DNA of 18,501 nucleotides, from the NCBI GenBank assembly GCA_016782825.1, contig JADHXT010000022.1, positions 1 to 18,501 of the forward strand. Direction: 5' to 3'. Shown one piece after another: positions 1 to 7,457 of the stretch. The number at the start of each line of letters is the position of its first letter. The stretch's first letter is position 1. The notes beneath the pieces were generated by a model, which was not told where the DNA came from, did no database searches, and saw only the letters and a list, made by a program, of their open reading frames with translations. The position numbers and the translations under genes are program-made. The DNA comes from Candidatus Brocadiia bacterium (lineage in GTDB: Bacteria > Planctomycetota > PUPC01 > DSUN01).

Positions 1-78
1 GAGACGCTCGCCGCGAAGCTCCGCCGGGAGATGGGCATCGCGCCGCAGCCGCCAAGCGAGATGACGTCGCTCCGCTGA
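1..78 (+). CDS. 3' end of an unidentified gene (partial)
   Basis: The frame is open from the first base and ends at a TGA at 76-78, giving 25 residues that end in RREMGIAPQPPSEMTSLR. The pattern 'LRREMGI-P-P' resembles the end of the helical BTAD domain of SARP-type regulators, where 'LRRELGIEPSPE' is common, but the fragment is too short to assign. A strong hairpin begins about 28 bases after the stop, which fits a real gene end. The rest of the gene lies outside the window. Confidence 0.4.
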   Translation, partial: ETLAAKLRREMGIAPQPPSEMTSLR

Positions 79-105
79 CCGCTCCGAGCGAGTGGCAACC
101 ACCAA

Positions 106-139
106 CAGGCCGGTGTGGATTCGCGTCCACGCCGGCCTG
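106..139. terminator. Hairpin terminator between convergent genes
   Basis: A 14-bp stem (106-119 with 126-139, one G-T pair) closes a 6-base loop (TTCGCG). It lies between the + strand gene ending at 78 and the minus-strand gene ending at 168, so it could serve both. No long T run follows on either strand, so rho-independent function is inferred from stem strength and position. Confidence 0.6.
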
Positions 140-167
140 CTGCTTTAAGGGGGAAAGAGGCACCGCG

Positions 168-902
168 TTACGTTCGGCCCAGCAGACGCAGCAGGCGTGC
201 GGGATAGTTGGTGAGGATGCCGTCCACGCCGCAGTCGATCAGACGGCGCATCTCGGCCTCGTCGTCGGCGTAGAAGGGGTTCACCTCGAGGCCGGCGTCA
301 TGGGCCTGGGAGCAGAAGGCCTCGGTGACGAGCGTGTTGTTGGGCTGGCAGATGGTGCAACCGAGTTCGAGCGAGAGGGCGATGTAATCCGAGCCGTCGC
401 CGTGCTGCGCCGTCAGGTTGCAGGTGGTGAGGCGCGGCTGGCGCGTGCGGAAGAGCCTCACCTCGCTGGCGTCGGCGGTGACGAAGGCCGTGGCAAAGAG
501 GTCGCGGGAGGCCAGCTCACCGGCCACGGCATCCACCAGCTCGGGCACGGACGGTGCGTGGGGCTTCACGTGGATGTTCAGGCGGCAGGCGGGCGGCGTC
601 TCGTCGAGCACCTCGGCCAGTGTAGGGATGCGCTCGCCGGCAAAGGACGGCGCCTTGGAGGAGCCGGCATCCAGGCCACGCACGGTGGCGGCGGTGAGCT
701 CGTGCACCTTCCCCGTGCCGTCGGTGGTGCGGTCGACGGTCTCGTCGTGGAGGATCGCGAGCGCTCCGTCGCGGGTCATCGCCACGTCGAGTTCGATCAT
801 GTCCACGCCCAGGCGCCAGGCCTCGCGGAAGGCGGCCAGGGTGTTCTCGGGGTGGGTGCCTGAGCTGCCGCGGTGGGCGCAAACGGTGACGTACTTTGGC
901 AC
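168..902 (-). CDS. Glycerophosphodiester phosphodiesterase family protein
   Basis: This 244-residue protein belongs to the GDPD family of TIM-barrel phosphodiesterases, which cleave glycerophosphodiesters to glycerol-3-phosphate and an alcohol. Visible motifs are AHRGSSGTHPENT (catalytic H10 and R11), GVDMIELDV (metal ligands E37 and D39), LHDETVDRTTDGTG (second catalytic H52) and the C-terminal DGILTNYPARL. Length is normal for a UgpQ-like single-domain enzyme. The start is a GTG at 902 with GAGGA ten bases upstream, 17 bases after the stop of the ARPP-1 gene, so the two are probably co-transcribed. No signal peptide is seen, unlike the upstream protein. One oddity is that the usual 'N-I-E-[IL]-K' metal motif reads NIHVK, so H111 replaces the expected glutamate. 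Family assignment is secure; substrate is unknown. Confidence 0.92.
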   Translation of the reverse strand: MPKYVTVCAHRGSSGTHPENTLAAFREAWRLGVDMIELDVAMTRDGALAILHDETVDRTTDGTGKVHELTAATVRGLDAGSSKAPSFAGERIPTLAEVLDETPPACRLNIHVKPHAPSVPELVDAVAGELASRDLFATAFVTADASEVRLFRTRQPRLTTCNLTAQHGDGSDYIALSLELGCTICQPNNTLVTEAFCSQAHDAGLEVNPFYADDEAEMRRLIDCGVDGILTNYPARLLRLLGRT

Positions 903-919
903 GTGCGCGTTTTCCTCAT

Positions 920-1951
920 CTAGCGAAGTTCGGGCCGCGGAATGGGGAGGGGTGGCCGAGGTGGACGCGGCGGCGGCAGGGGGCGGCCCGCCTGGGTGGC
1001 GTGCAGGTGAACCACCGTGCCGCGGTGGACAAGGGCGCTGCCTGACGTGCGGCCCGAGAAGTCGAGACGCGACCCCGCCGCGGGCGTGGAGCCGCGGCTG
1101 AACCGGGCGGCGTAGACCTGCGCCATGAAGTCGCGGGCGGCGGCCTGGCCGAGCGAGGGACGGTGGCCGTGGTGGCGGCCGATGCAGTCGAAGGCATAGG
1201 AATCGAGCAGCTTGTGCCGCAGGCTGGCGAAGAGGCGGGCGCTGCCGAACGCGTCGGCGGCAACGATCCGTCCCCCGCGGGCCACGACGAAGCCGACGAT
1301 CCGCGGCCGCCAGATGGGGAGGAACGCCTTGCGGTAGGCGCTCAACTCCCGTGCCACGGCGGGCGACTGCATCACCGCATCGAAGTCCTTGGTGGGCGCG
1401 GCCACGCGGAAGCGGCGCTGCTCCTCGTCCACCTGCCCCCACACCTCGGCCTGCGGCGCGCCGGCCATGGCCTTCTGGCGCAAGGCGTAGTTCCCCACGC
1501 TGCTGCCGGCGCGGAAGGCGCTCTTGGCGTGCCCCGTCCAGCGGTCCTTCTCCACGCAATAGGTGGGCACCGTGTAGGGTCGGTCGTCGGGGGGCAGTAG
1601 CACGTCCTCGCGCAGCATGCGATTCTGCTTGCCACCGAGGATCACCTCTCCCGCCAGGGCAGCCACCCAGCGGCTCCGCGAGGTGTTCTGCATCGTCACC
1701 CGTTCCACCGAGCCGGTGTCGCTCACGCGCAGATACCCGCCGCGGAATGCCTCGTCGAGCGACGCGTAGTCCGCACGGTCGCCGTGGCCACGAAGCTGGA
1801 GCGGGAAGAGGATGAGGCCCCCGTGATAGCTGGGGGCCAGCACGTCCAGGCTCTCCAGCAGGCGGGTCACCTCGTTGTCGGTGTCCTGAGCGTGGAGGGC
1901 GGTACTCAACATTGTGGCGAGTAGGAGGAGCAGCAGGCTTCGGCAACGCAT
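920..1951 (-). CDS. Secreted ARPP-1 domain protein
   Basis: This 343-residue protein starts with a clear signal peptide (MRCRSLLLLLLATMLSTALHA, with cleavage near AQ). The body matches the ARPP-1 family ('ARG and rhodanese-phosphatase-associated protein'). Its hallmarks are LILFPL near the N-terminus, a YASLDEAF segment, LGGKQNRML at about residues 103-111 and the PTYCVEKDRW block that follows. The biochemical role of the family is unknown. The C-terminus ends in a proline/arginine-rich tail (LPPPRPPRPPLPIPRP) that is probably disordered. The ATG at 1951 is preferred over an in-frame ATG 39 bases upstream because AGAGGG lies six bases before it and it begins the signal peptide. It is the first gene of a pair with the GDPD gene. 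Confidence 0.82.
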   Translation of the reverse strand: MRCRSLLLLLLATMLSTALHAQDTDNEVTRLLESLDVLAPSYHGGLILFPLQLRGHGDRADYASLDEAFRGGYLRVSDTGSVERVTMQNTSRSRWVAALAGEVILGGKQNRMLREDVLLPPDDRPYTVPTYCVEKDRWTGHAKSAFRAGSSVGNYALRQKAMAGAPQAEVWGQVDEEQRRFRVAAPTKDFDAVMQSPAVARELSAYRKAFLPIWRPRIVGFVVARGGRIVAADAFGSARLFASLRHKLLDSYAFDCIGRHHGHRPSLGQAAARDFMAQVYAARFSRGSTPAAGSRLDFSGRTSGSALVHRGTVVHLHATQAGRPLPPPRPPRPPLPIPRPELR

Positions 1952-2054
1952 GGTGAGCCCTCTTACTGGGATTCCCCGCAGTGGGCACATACACTCCCTG
2001 CTAACTTAGACGCACGAGCCGCCGATAGGTTTCAATCGAGCGGAAGTTCGTCTC

Positions 2055-2083
2055 TTGCGACACCGATGGCTGTGTGCTATGGT
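2055..2083 (+). promoter_or_regulatory. Possible sigma70-type promoter of the DUF6067 gene
   Basis: TTGCGA (2055-2060) and TATGGT (2078-2083) are separated by 17 bases, each matching consensus at 4 of 6 positions. They lie 44 bases before the ATG at 2127 in the divergent intergenic region. The sigma factor is unknown and the match is moderate. Confidence 0.3.
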
Positions 2084-2126
2084 TTCCTCGTCTGAGCGAT
2101 GGACACCCGACAAGCGAGGAGAAGCG

Positions 2127-5100
2127 ATGCCCGCCCGCCTTGTGACTGCCTGCCTGCTGCTGGCGACGATGGCTCTCGGCGCCGACTACCGCGTGCCGTT
2201 GATGGGCAAGCCGCCAACGCTCGACGGCCGCATCGATGCCGCCGAGTGGGCCACGGCGGCCGGCTTCAGCGGATTCGCCATGAACGGCCAACTCGAGCGG
2301 CGGCGGGTCCAGGCCTTCGTGGGCGCTACGGCCAGCCACCTGCTCATCGCCGTCAAGTCGCAGCTTCCCGACGACGGCGAACTGCTCACGAAGATTCAGA
2401 AGGACACGGTGAAGCTCGTGTTCGACGACTCCATCGAGGTGTGGGTGGACCCCACGCCGGGCACCGAACACGGCCAGACTTTCCAGATGCTGTTCAACGC
2501 CGCCGGCCGCCGCGGCTACAAGCACCACGCCCGCGGCCGCGACAAGGAGAACCCCACTTGGCAGGGCAACTGGCAGGTGGCCAACGGCCTGCACGACGGC
2601 TGGTGGCACGCCGAGGTGGCGATTCCGATTGCCGAGCTTCCACAGCCGGGGGCGGCTGTGCCACATGGAGGCCGTACCTCCGACCAGGGCGTCTGGGGCA
2701 TCAACGTGTGCCGCAACTGGAAGCAGCCCTGGGCCTTCAGCTCGCTCGGCGGCGGCCCCTACGCTCCCGAAGGCATCCGGTTCACGTTCGCGAAGGAGGG
2801 CGCCCTCGTCGTCCGACACGAGGTGGCCGGCGACCCCGTAGCCGGCAAGCAGGCCATGACGCTCGTCCTGACGAACCCCTCCGCCAGGCCGATCGCCGCC
2901 AAGGCCGAGATGGTCATCCAACGCGACGCCATGCCTGAGCTGCGCGCCGCCGAAGACCGCGTGGTCGTTGCCCCCGGCGCCACACAGAAGCTCACGATCA
3001 ACGCCGACGACCAGGTGACCAAGAAGTTCGCCCTCACCATCGGCGTCTCCTCGGCCGATGGCAAGACGCCCCTCTACCAGCGCAGCTACGCCTGGAAGCT
3101 CGGCAAGCCGTGGAAGTGGACCACCAGGAAGGAGCAAGTGCTCCCCATCGACCTTCAGTTCGCCTACTATCCCTACACCAACCGCCTGCGGGTGCTGGCC
3201 GACGTGCGCAACCTGCCCGAGAAGGCACGGCTCGACCGCCTCGTGTGCGTGGTGCGGAAGAAGGGCACGGCGAAGCCCGTCAAGACGCTCGTCTTCGACC
3301 GCTTCGAGAACGAGCGGCAGGAGCTTACGGCCGATCTGCCGCCACTGGAAGGTACCTACGAGATCGCGGCCAGGGCCGAAGGGCGGGACGTGCCCGAAGG
3401 CGAGATCGTCAAGGAGTTCGAGCGAACGGTCTACGAGTGGGAACGCAAGGGGCTCGGCACCAGCACGAAGGTCTACCCGCCCTTCACGCCGATCCAGGTC
3501 GAGGGCAGCAAGGTCTCCACCGTGCTCCGCGAGCACACGATGAACGACTTCGGACTCTGGGACCAGGTGGTGGCGACGGGCCAGCCGCTGCTGGCCGCGC
3601 CCATGCGGTACGTCGTCACCAGCGGCGGCAAGGCGCAGGAGGTCAAGGCATCGTCGCTGGCTGTGCCGACCCGTGAGCCGCACCGCGCGATCGCTCAGGC
3701 ACGCTGGTCGGCCGGGCCCGTCACGGCGCAGGCCACGGCCACGTGGGACTACGACGGCGTGATGCGGATGGACCTGTCGCTTCAGCGCGCCAAGGTGGAT
3801 GCCTTGTATCTGGAGATTCCACTCCGTGACGCAATGGCGCCCCTGATCCACGCCATGGGCGACGGCATCCGCAACACCGTCTACATCCGCGTGCCCGAGG
3901 GGCAGGGCGTGGTGTGGGACAGCACGAAGGTGCAGGTGAACGACTTCCCGCGCAACTGGTGCTCCTACATCTACGTCGGCAGCCCGAGCCGCGGCCTGTG
4001 CTGGTTTGCCGAGAACGACGCCGGCGGGTCGTGGAACAGCGAGAAGCCCAACGTGGAGCTGGTGCGCCAAGCCAAGCAGCTCATCCTGCGCGTCCACTTC
4101 ATCAATCAGCCCACCGAGATCACGGCGCCGCGCACCCTCACCTTCGGCCTCCTCGCGGCGCCCGTCAAGCCGCGCATCGCCAACTGGCGCTACGCCTGGC
4201 ACCGCGAGAACTACACACTCCTCGGCACCGACATCAACTGGCTCGCCCGCGGCAACTGCGGCTCCGTCTATCCTGCCGGCAAGGACCTGCACCTGTGGGA
4301 GATGCTCAAGCGCGGCAACCGCGAGAAGCTCTCCCGCGAGGAAGTCAACAAGGTCATCGAGCACGGGCGGAAGTACTTCGAGCCCTACGGCCCCGACTAC
4401 GTCGAGCGCTTCACCCGCCACGTGCCGCACAACCTGCTGTCGCGGCACGGCACGAAGATGGTGTTCTACTACAACCGCGCGAGCTGCCAGCTCTTCGACG
4501 AGTTCCAGACCTTCCAGGACGAGTGGTGCCTCACCGACTACCGCACCGTGGGCAAGGGCAACAGCGTGGGTGAGATCAAGATTATCCCCACCGCCTCCTA
4601 CATCGACCACGCCCTGTGGTGGTATGCCAAGAGCTTCGACGTCGGCGGCAACCAGGGCGTCTACTGGGACAACATGTACTTCCGCGCGTCGCACAACACG
4701 GCCATGACGGCGGCCTACCGCCGGCCCGACGGCACCTTCAGCCCCTCCACGGGCCTCTGGGGGCTGCGCGAGCTGGTCAAGCGCTCCTTCGTGTTGATGA
4801 ACGAGCGGGGCATGCGGCCCATCACCATGCCCCACATGACCTCCACCGGCATCCTGCCCGTCTACTCCTTCGCCACCGTGCAGTACGACTGGGAGTGGAA
4901 GTACTCCCGCGGCGACGTGCAGTATCGCTTCCCCCGCGAATACCTCCTGCTCGTGAGCACCGGCGAGCTGGCGGGCGCCTGGCCCGTGCTGCTGGGCGAC
5001 CACGGCAAGCTGGCAAGGGACGAATGGACCCAGCGCACCTTTGCCGCCGTGTGCCTCGTTCACGAACTCGACGGCTGGGGCTACGGCAAGGCCTGGAACA

Positions 5101-5441
5101 GCCTGTTTACCCACGTCCACCGCCTGGTCGAGACGCCCGGCCTTGACGTCTACCGCTACTGGGACGACCGCCCGCAGGCGGTATCCAGCGGCCACGTCGA
5201 CCTGCCGACCATCGTCTACGCTCTCAAGGGCAAGGAAGCCTACGTCGGCGTCACGAGCTACGCGGAGCAGGACCTGCCGTGTACCTTGCGCATCGACGCG
5301 GCAGCGTTGGGCCTGGCCGGCGGCTATCATGCCGTGGACGCGGAGACCGACGAGCCCGTGGCCGTGAAGGACAACACGGTGGAGTTTGTGCTCAAGAAGC
5401 ACGATGTGCGAGCGGTGCGCCTGTTGGCGGGCGAGCGATGA
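2127..5441 (+). CDS. Large secreted CBM9-like / DUF6067 (GH123-like) protein
   Basis: This 1104-residue exported protein starts at an ATG with GAGGAG five bases upstream and has a signal peptide (MPARLVTACLLLATMALGA). Residues about 20-225 form a CBM9-like carbohydrate-binding domain (LDGRIDAAEWATA, DDSIEVWVDP, WWHAEVAIPIAEL, WGINVCRNW). The large remainder matches DUF6067, a family related to glycoside hydrolase 123. The best match is the block near residues 600-690 (CSYIYVGSPSRGLCWFAEND, then FGLLAAPVKPRIANWRY). A barrel-like region has GVYWDNMYF near residue 850, and a small C-terminal beta domain follows. A role in glycan binding or hydrolysis outside the cytoplasm is inferred. The D-E catalytic pair of characterised GH123 enzymes is not obvious, so activity is uncertain. 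A dispersed palindromic repeat sits in frame at residues 172-181. The gene overlaps the next by ATGA. Confidence 0.85.
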   Translation: MPARLVTACLLLATMALGADYRVPLMGKPPTLDGRIDAAEWATAAGFSGFAMNGQLERRRVQAFVGATASHLLIAVKSQLPDDGELLTKIQKDTVKLVFDDSIEVWVDPTPGTEHGQTFQMLFNAAGRRGYKHHARGRDKENPTWQGNWQVANGLHDGWWHAEVAIPIAELPQPGAAVPHGGRTSDQGVWGINVCRNWKQPWAFSSLGGGPYAPEGIRFTFAKEGALVVRHEVAGDPVAGKQAMTLVLTNPSARPIAAKAEMVIQRDAMPELRAAEDRVVVAPGATQKLTINADDQVTKKFALTIGVSSADGKTPLYQRSYAWKLGKPWKWTTRKEQVLPIDLQFAYYPYTNRLRVLADVRNLPEKARLDRLVCVVRKKGTAKPVKTLVFDRFENERQELTADLPPLEGTYEIAARAEGRDVPEGEIVKEFERTVYEWERKGLGTSTKVYPPFTPIQVEGSKVSTVLREHTMNDFGLWDQVVATGQPLLAAPMRYVVTSGGKAQEVKASSLAVPTREPHRAIAQARWSAGPVTAQATATWDYDGVMRMDLSLQRAKVDALYLEIPLRDAMAPLIHAMGDGIRNTVYIRVPEGQGVVWDSTKVQVNDFPRNWCSYIYVGSPSRGLCWFAENDAGGSWNSEKPNVELVRQAKQLILRVHFINQPTEITAPRTLTFGLLAAPVKPRIANWRYAWHRENYTLLGTDINWLARGNCGSVYPAGKDLHLWEMLKRGNREKLSREEVNKVIEHGRKYFEPYGPDYVERFTRHVPHNLLSRHGTKMVFYYNRASCQLFDEFQTFQDEWCLTDYRTVGKGNSVGEIKIIPTASYIDHALWWYAKSFDVGGNQGVYWDNMYFRASHNTAMTAAYRRPDGTFSPSTGLWGLRELVKRSFVLMNERGMRPITMPHMTSTGILPVYSFATVQYDWEWKYSRGDVQYRFPREYLLLVSTGELAGAWPVLLGDHGKLARDEWTQRTFAAVCLVHELDGWGYGKAWNSLFTHVHRLVETPGLDVYRYWDDRPQAVSSGHVDLPTIVYALKGKEAYVGVTSYAEQDLPCTLRIDAAALGLAGGYHAVDAETDEPVAVKDNTVEFVLKKHDVRAVRLLAGER
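2641..2667 (+). repeat. Dispersed palindromic repeat inside a coding sequence
   Basis: These 27 bases contain the palindrome CACAGCC/GGCTGTG followed by CCACATG. They are identical to the reverse complement of 17211-17237 and 17244-17270 in the intergenic array. Here the element is read in frame as PQPGAAVPHG (residues 172-181) in a loop of the CBM9-like domain, between the AIPIAEL strand and the WGINVCRNW strand. Confidence 0.9.
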
Positions 5442-6223
5442 GGAGTGACGCAGTGCGTCTTGCGCTGACGGCCGCCGCACTGGCGTGTGGCGGGGCGGCT
5501 TGGGCCGGCGAGGGCACGGGGGTGTCGCTGCCGCCGTTCCTCGAGGACCGCCTGGTCTACTACCACAGCTTCGCGAGCGCGACGCCCGAGGTGAACCGCG
5601 CCGGCGCCGAGCCGCGCAGCAGGGTGGTAGTGGGCGAGGGCGGCGTGCGGGGGGATTGCCTGCTTGGGACGAAGCCGCAGCCGCTCGTTCTGCGTAGCGA
5701 CGCGCTCTCGCCGCATCGGCCCCTCTCGGTGCTCTTCTGGTGGGCGCTGGCCGAGGAGCCGACGGCCGAGACCTGCTTCGGGCTGTTTCACCTCTCGGGA
5801 CGGGGCATGGTGTCGCACTTCTCGCGCGGCAAAGGGCAGTGGTGTGCGCTCGAGAAACCGGCGGGCATCTTGCAGGTGTGGAACTTCCCGGGCATCCGCA
5901 ACGTGAACGGCATCTACGACCGCGACTGGCGGAAGAGCGTGAGCTTGAAGAAGGGGGTGTGGCATCACGCGGCGATGGTGTTCCACGGCGCGTCGTTGGT
6001 GGAGGTGTACACCGACGGGCGCCGCGCGTGGTCGGTGCGGCTCATGGGGCGGCCCTTCGCGGCGGAGGACAAGGTGCAGGACCTGGTGCTCGGCAGCCGC
6101 ACGGCAATGCCGGTGGCGCTGGACGAGGTGATCATCCTCCGGCGGGCGCTCGCGGCGGCCGAGGTGCGCCGCTACGTGGCCATCATCACCCAGATGCGCG
6201 CCGTGCGGTACCCGGAAGACTGA
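5438..6223 (+). CDS. Secreted LamG/concanavalin A-like protein
   Basis: This 261-residue protein has a signal peptide (MRSDAVRLALTAAALACGGAAWA). The rest looks like a single LamG-type jelly-roll domain, with LVYYHSFASATPEVN at the start, VLFWWALAEEPTAETCFGLF in the middle, and the typical VWHHAAMVFHGASLVEVYTDG strand pair near residues 173-193. A closing strand follows (VALDEVIILRRALAAAEVRRY). Such domains bind glycans or act as adhesion modules; no catalytic residues are visible. The ATG overlaps the upstream stop (ATGA), so the two proteins are translationally coupled and probably act together outside the cytoplasm. No close functional homologue is recognised. Confidence 0.8.
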   Translation: MRSDAVRLALTAAALACGGAAWAGEGTGVSLPPFLEDRLVYYHSFASATPEVNRAGAEPRSRVVVGEGGVRGDCLLGTKPQPLVLRSDALSPHRPLSVLFWWALAEEPTAETCFGLFHLSGRGMVSHFSRGKGQWCALEKPAGILQVWNFPGIRNVNGIYDRDWRKSVSLKKGVWHHAAMVFHGASLVEVYTDGRRAWSVRLMGRPFAAEDKVQDLVLGSRTAMPVALDEVIILRRALAAAEVRRYVAIITQMRAVRYPED

Positions 6224-6255
6224 ATGACGGGACGGACAGGACGCCGTGCATGGGA

Positions 6256-6287
6256 AAGGCGCCACGGGCGGCGAGCCCGGGCGCCTT
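6256..6287. terminator. Bidirectional hairpin terminator
   Basis: AAGGCGCC (6256-6263) pairs with GGCGCCTT (6280-6287). An inner CGGGC/GCCCG stem closes a 5-base loop (GGCGA). It lies between two convergent genes ending at 6223 (+) and 6313 (-). T runs are short on both sides. Confidence 0.7.
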
Positions 6288-6312
6288 GAGTGTATTGAGG
6301 GTCGTAGGCCGT

Positions 6313-7074
6313 CTACCTGCGCCGCCGCCGCCGCAAGAGGCCCAGGCCGCCGAGGGCGAGAAGGGCCATCGTGCCCGGCTCGGGGGTGATCAGCGCAAAG
6401 TTGTCGAGGGTGACATCCAGATCGGTGACGCCATCTTGTGGGCGGAAGATAAATTCAAATCCATCTACGTCGCCTGCGGCGGCCGGGAACCCCGCGATAT
6501 CTGTGTAGAGCACGACCACACCTCCGGACGTGCCATCGGGCATGAGCGCCGTGTGTGTGATCAGGCCCGAGCCCGTGTCGATCCGCATGAACAGCTCGGC
6601 GTCGACGTCCACGGCCCCGACCAGCTCAAAGAAGAACCGGTCCGCCACGGTCGCATCCACGTTCAGGTCCGCCCCGCCTGTAGCCAGGGATCCATAGCGT
6701 AGACTGAGCTCCGCGTCCACGAGGTCGGCCGAGTCGAAGACCAGACGCCCCAAGGCTGCGGAGATCGTTGCTGCCGTGACGCTGGTCGCATTGGGGTCGG
6801 CCAGGATATCGAGCTGCATCTCACGCACGCCACCAATCGCGTCGACGCCTGAGCGTGTGTTCGGGCCTTCGGTGGTCGGCGGCGGGGGGTCGGGCGGCAC
6901 AAAGTAGATGGGCGGAGGGATTGGGTTGGGGATGCCCGCTTGGGAGTAGAAGAGCGTGTCGTTCGACTCGCTGCCGGCGAGAGTGACGCCTGTGTCGTCG
7001 AACTTGTCGATCAGAATGCCGGCTGATGTAGTGCTTGCCACCAGAAGCGCGACAGCAAAGAGTGCTCTCTTCAT
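6313..7074 (-). CDS. PEP-CTERM sorting domain protein
   Basis: This 253-residue exported protein has a signal peptide (MKRALFAVALLVASTTSA) and a C-terminal PEP-CTERM signal. The motif TPEPGT is followed by a short hydrophobic helix (MALLALGGLGLL) and a run of six arginines. In this family, exosortase-linked processing cleaves near the PEP motif and places the protein on the surface or in the exopolysaccharide matrix. No exosortase is encoded in this window. The central region is acidic, with a proline-rich stretch (PNPIPPPIYFVPPDPPPP at about residues 49-66), and contains no enzyme motif I recognise. The ATG is preceded by GGAAGG at four bases. It stands alone, with hairpins on its 3' side. 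Confidence 0.88.
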   Translation of the reverse strand: MKRALFAVALLVASTTSAGILIDKFDDTGVTLAGSESNDTLFYSQAGIPNPIPPPIYFVPPDPPPPTTEGPNTRSGVDAIGGVREMQLDILADPNATSVTAATISAALGRLVFDSADLVDAELSLRYGSLATGGADLNVDATVADRFFFELVGAVDVDAELFMRIDTGSGLITHTALMPDGTSGGVVVLYTDIAGFPAAAGDVDGFEFIFRPQDGVTDLDVTLDNFALITPEPGTMALLALGGLGLLRRRRRR

Positions 7075-7193
7075 GTAACCTTCCTTGTGTAACCGCTCTA
7101 TCTGCCTGAGGCACCCGGGCGGTGGACTCTGCTCGGCCCTGCTGGTGGACGAGGCCGCGCCGCAGCGCTGCCTTGCCTCGCATAGTGTTCAAT

Positions 7194-7222
7194 ATAATAG
7201 CGTCTCCTCCCGAAGAATGCAA
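7194..7222 (-). promoter_or_regulatory. Possible promoter of the PEP-CTERM gene
   Basis: On the minus strand, TTGCAT (7222-7217) and TATTAT (7199-7194) are spaced by 17 bases. The -10 matches 5 of 6 consensus bases and the -35 only 3 of 6. It would give a leader of about 110 bases before the ATG at 7074. This AT-rich patch stands out in otherwise GC-rich DNA. Confidence 0.4.
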
Positions 7223-7321
7223 GAGAAATCTGGAAAGAATCTGACCATGACAGGTACATCGTGTCCAGGGGTAGGCAGCAGCGGCTCGAGGTCATCGAGC
7301 ACGATCGGCCGCAGGGTGAAC

Positions 7322-7431
7322 GCGGCCGGCGTGGCCGCCGGCTGGGCGCCGTGCGCTGCCCGCAGGACGGCGCCCAGCCCGCTGGGATGAGGACATGAAG
7401 ACGGCGGGGTACCACATGTGGCGCCCCGCCG
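7322..7431. terminator. Cluster of three GC-rich hairpins downstream of argG
   Basis: The 7075-7457 gap holds no gene that I can support. Three palindromes lie between the argG stop and the PEP-CTERM promoter. The first is 7402-7409 with 7424-7431 (CGGCGGGG/CCCCGCCG) around an inner palindrome CCACATGTGG. The second is a 13-bp stem, 7340-7352 with 7367-7379. The third is 7322-7327 with 7333-7338. They may end argHG transcription, although none is followed by a T run. They could also be relics of dispersed repeats. Confidence 0.5.
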
Positions 7432-7457
7432 CTGTGCATCTGGCCTGCGCGGCTGCG

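Noticed and set aside
2001..5480. A very long open frame on the minus strand opposite the DUF6067 gene
   Set aside because: It is histidine-, valine- and glycine-rich without family motifs. It arises from the high GC third-position bias of the opposite gene, which has a signal peptide, a ribosome-binding site and clear domains.
7075..7193. Riboswitch in the leader of the PEP-CTERM gene
   Set aside because: The leader of about 110 bases has no conserved riboswitch core that I recognise.
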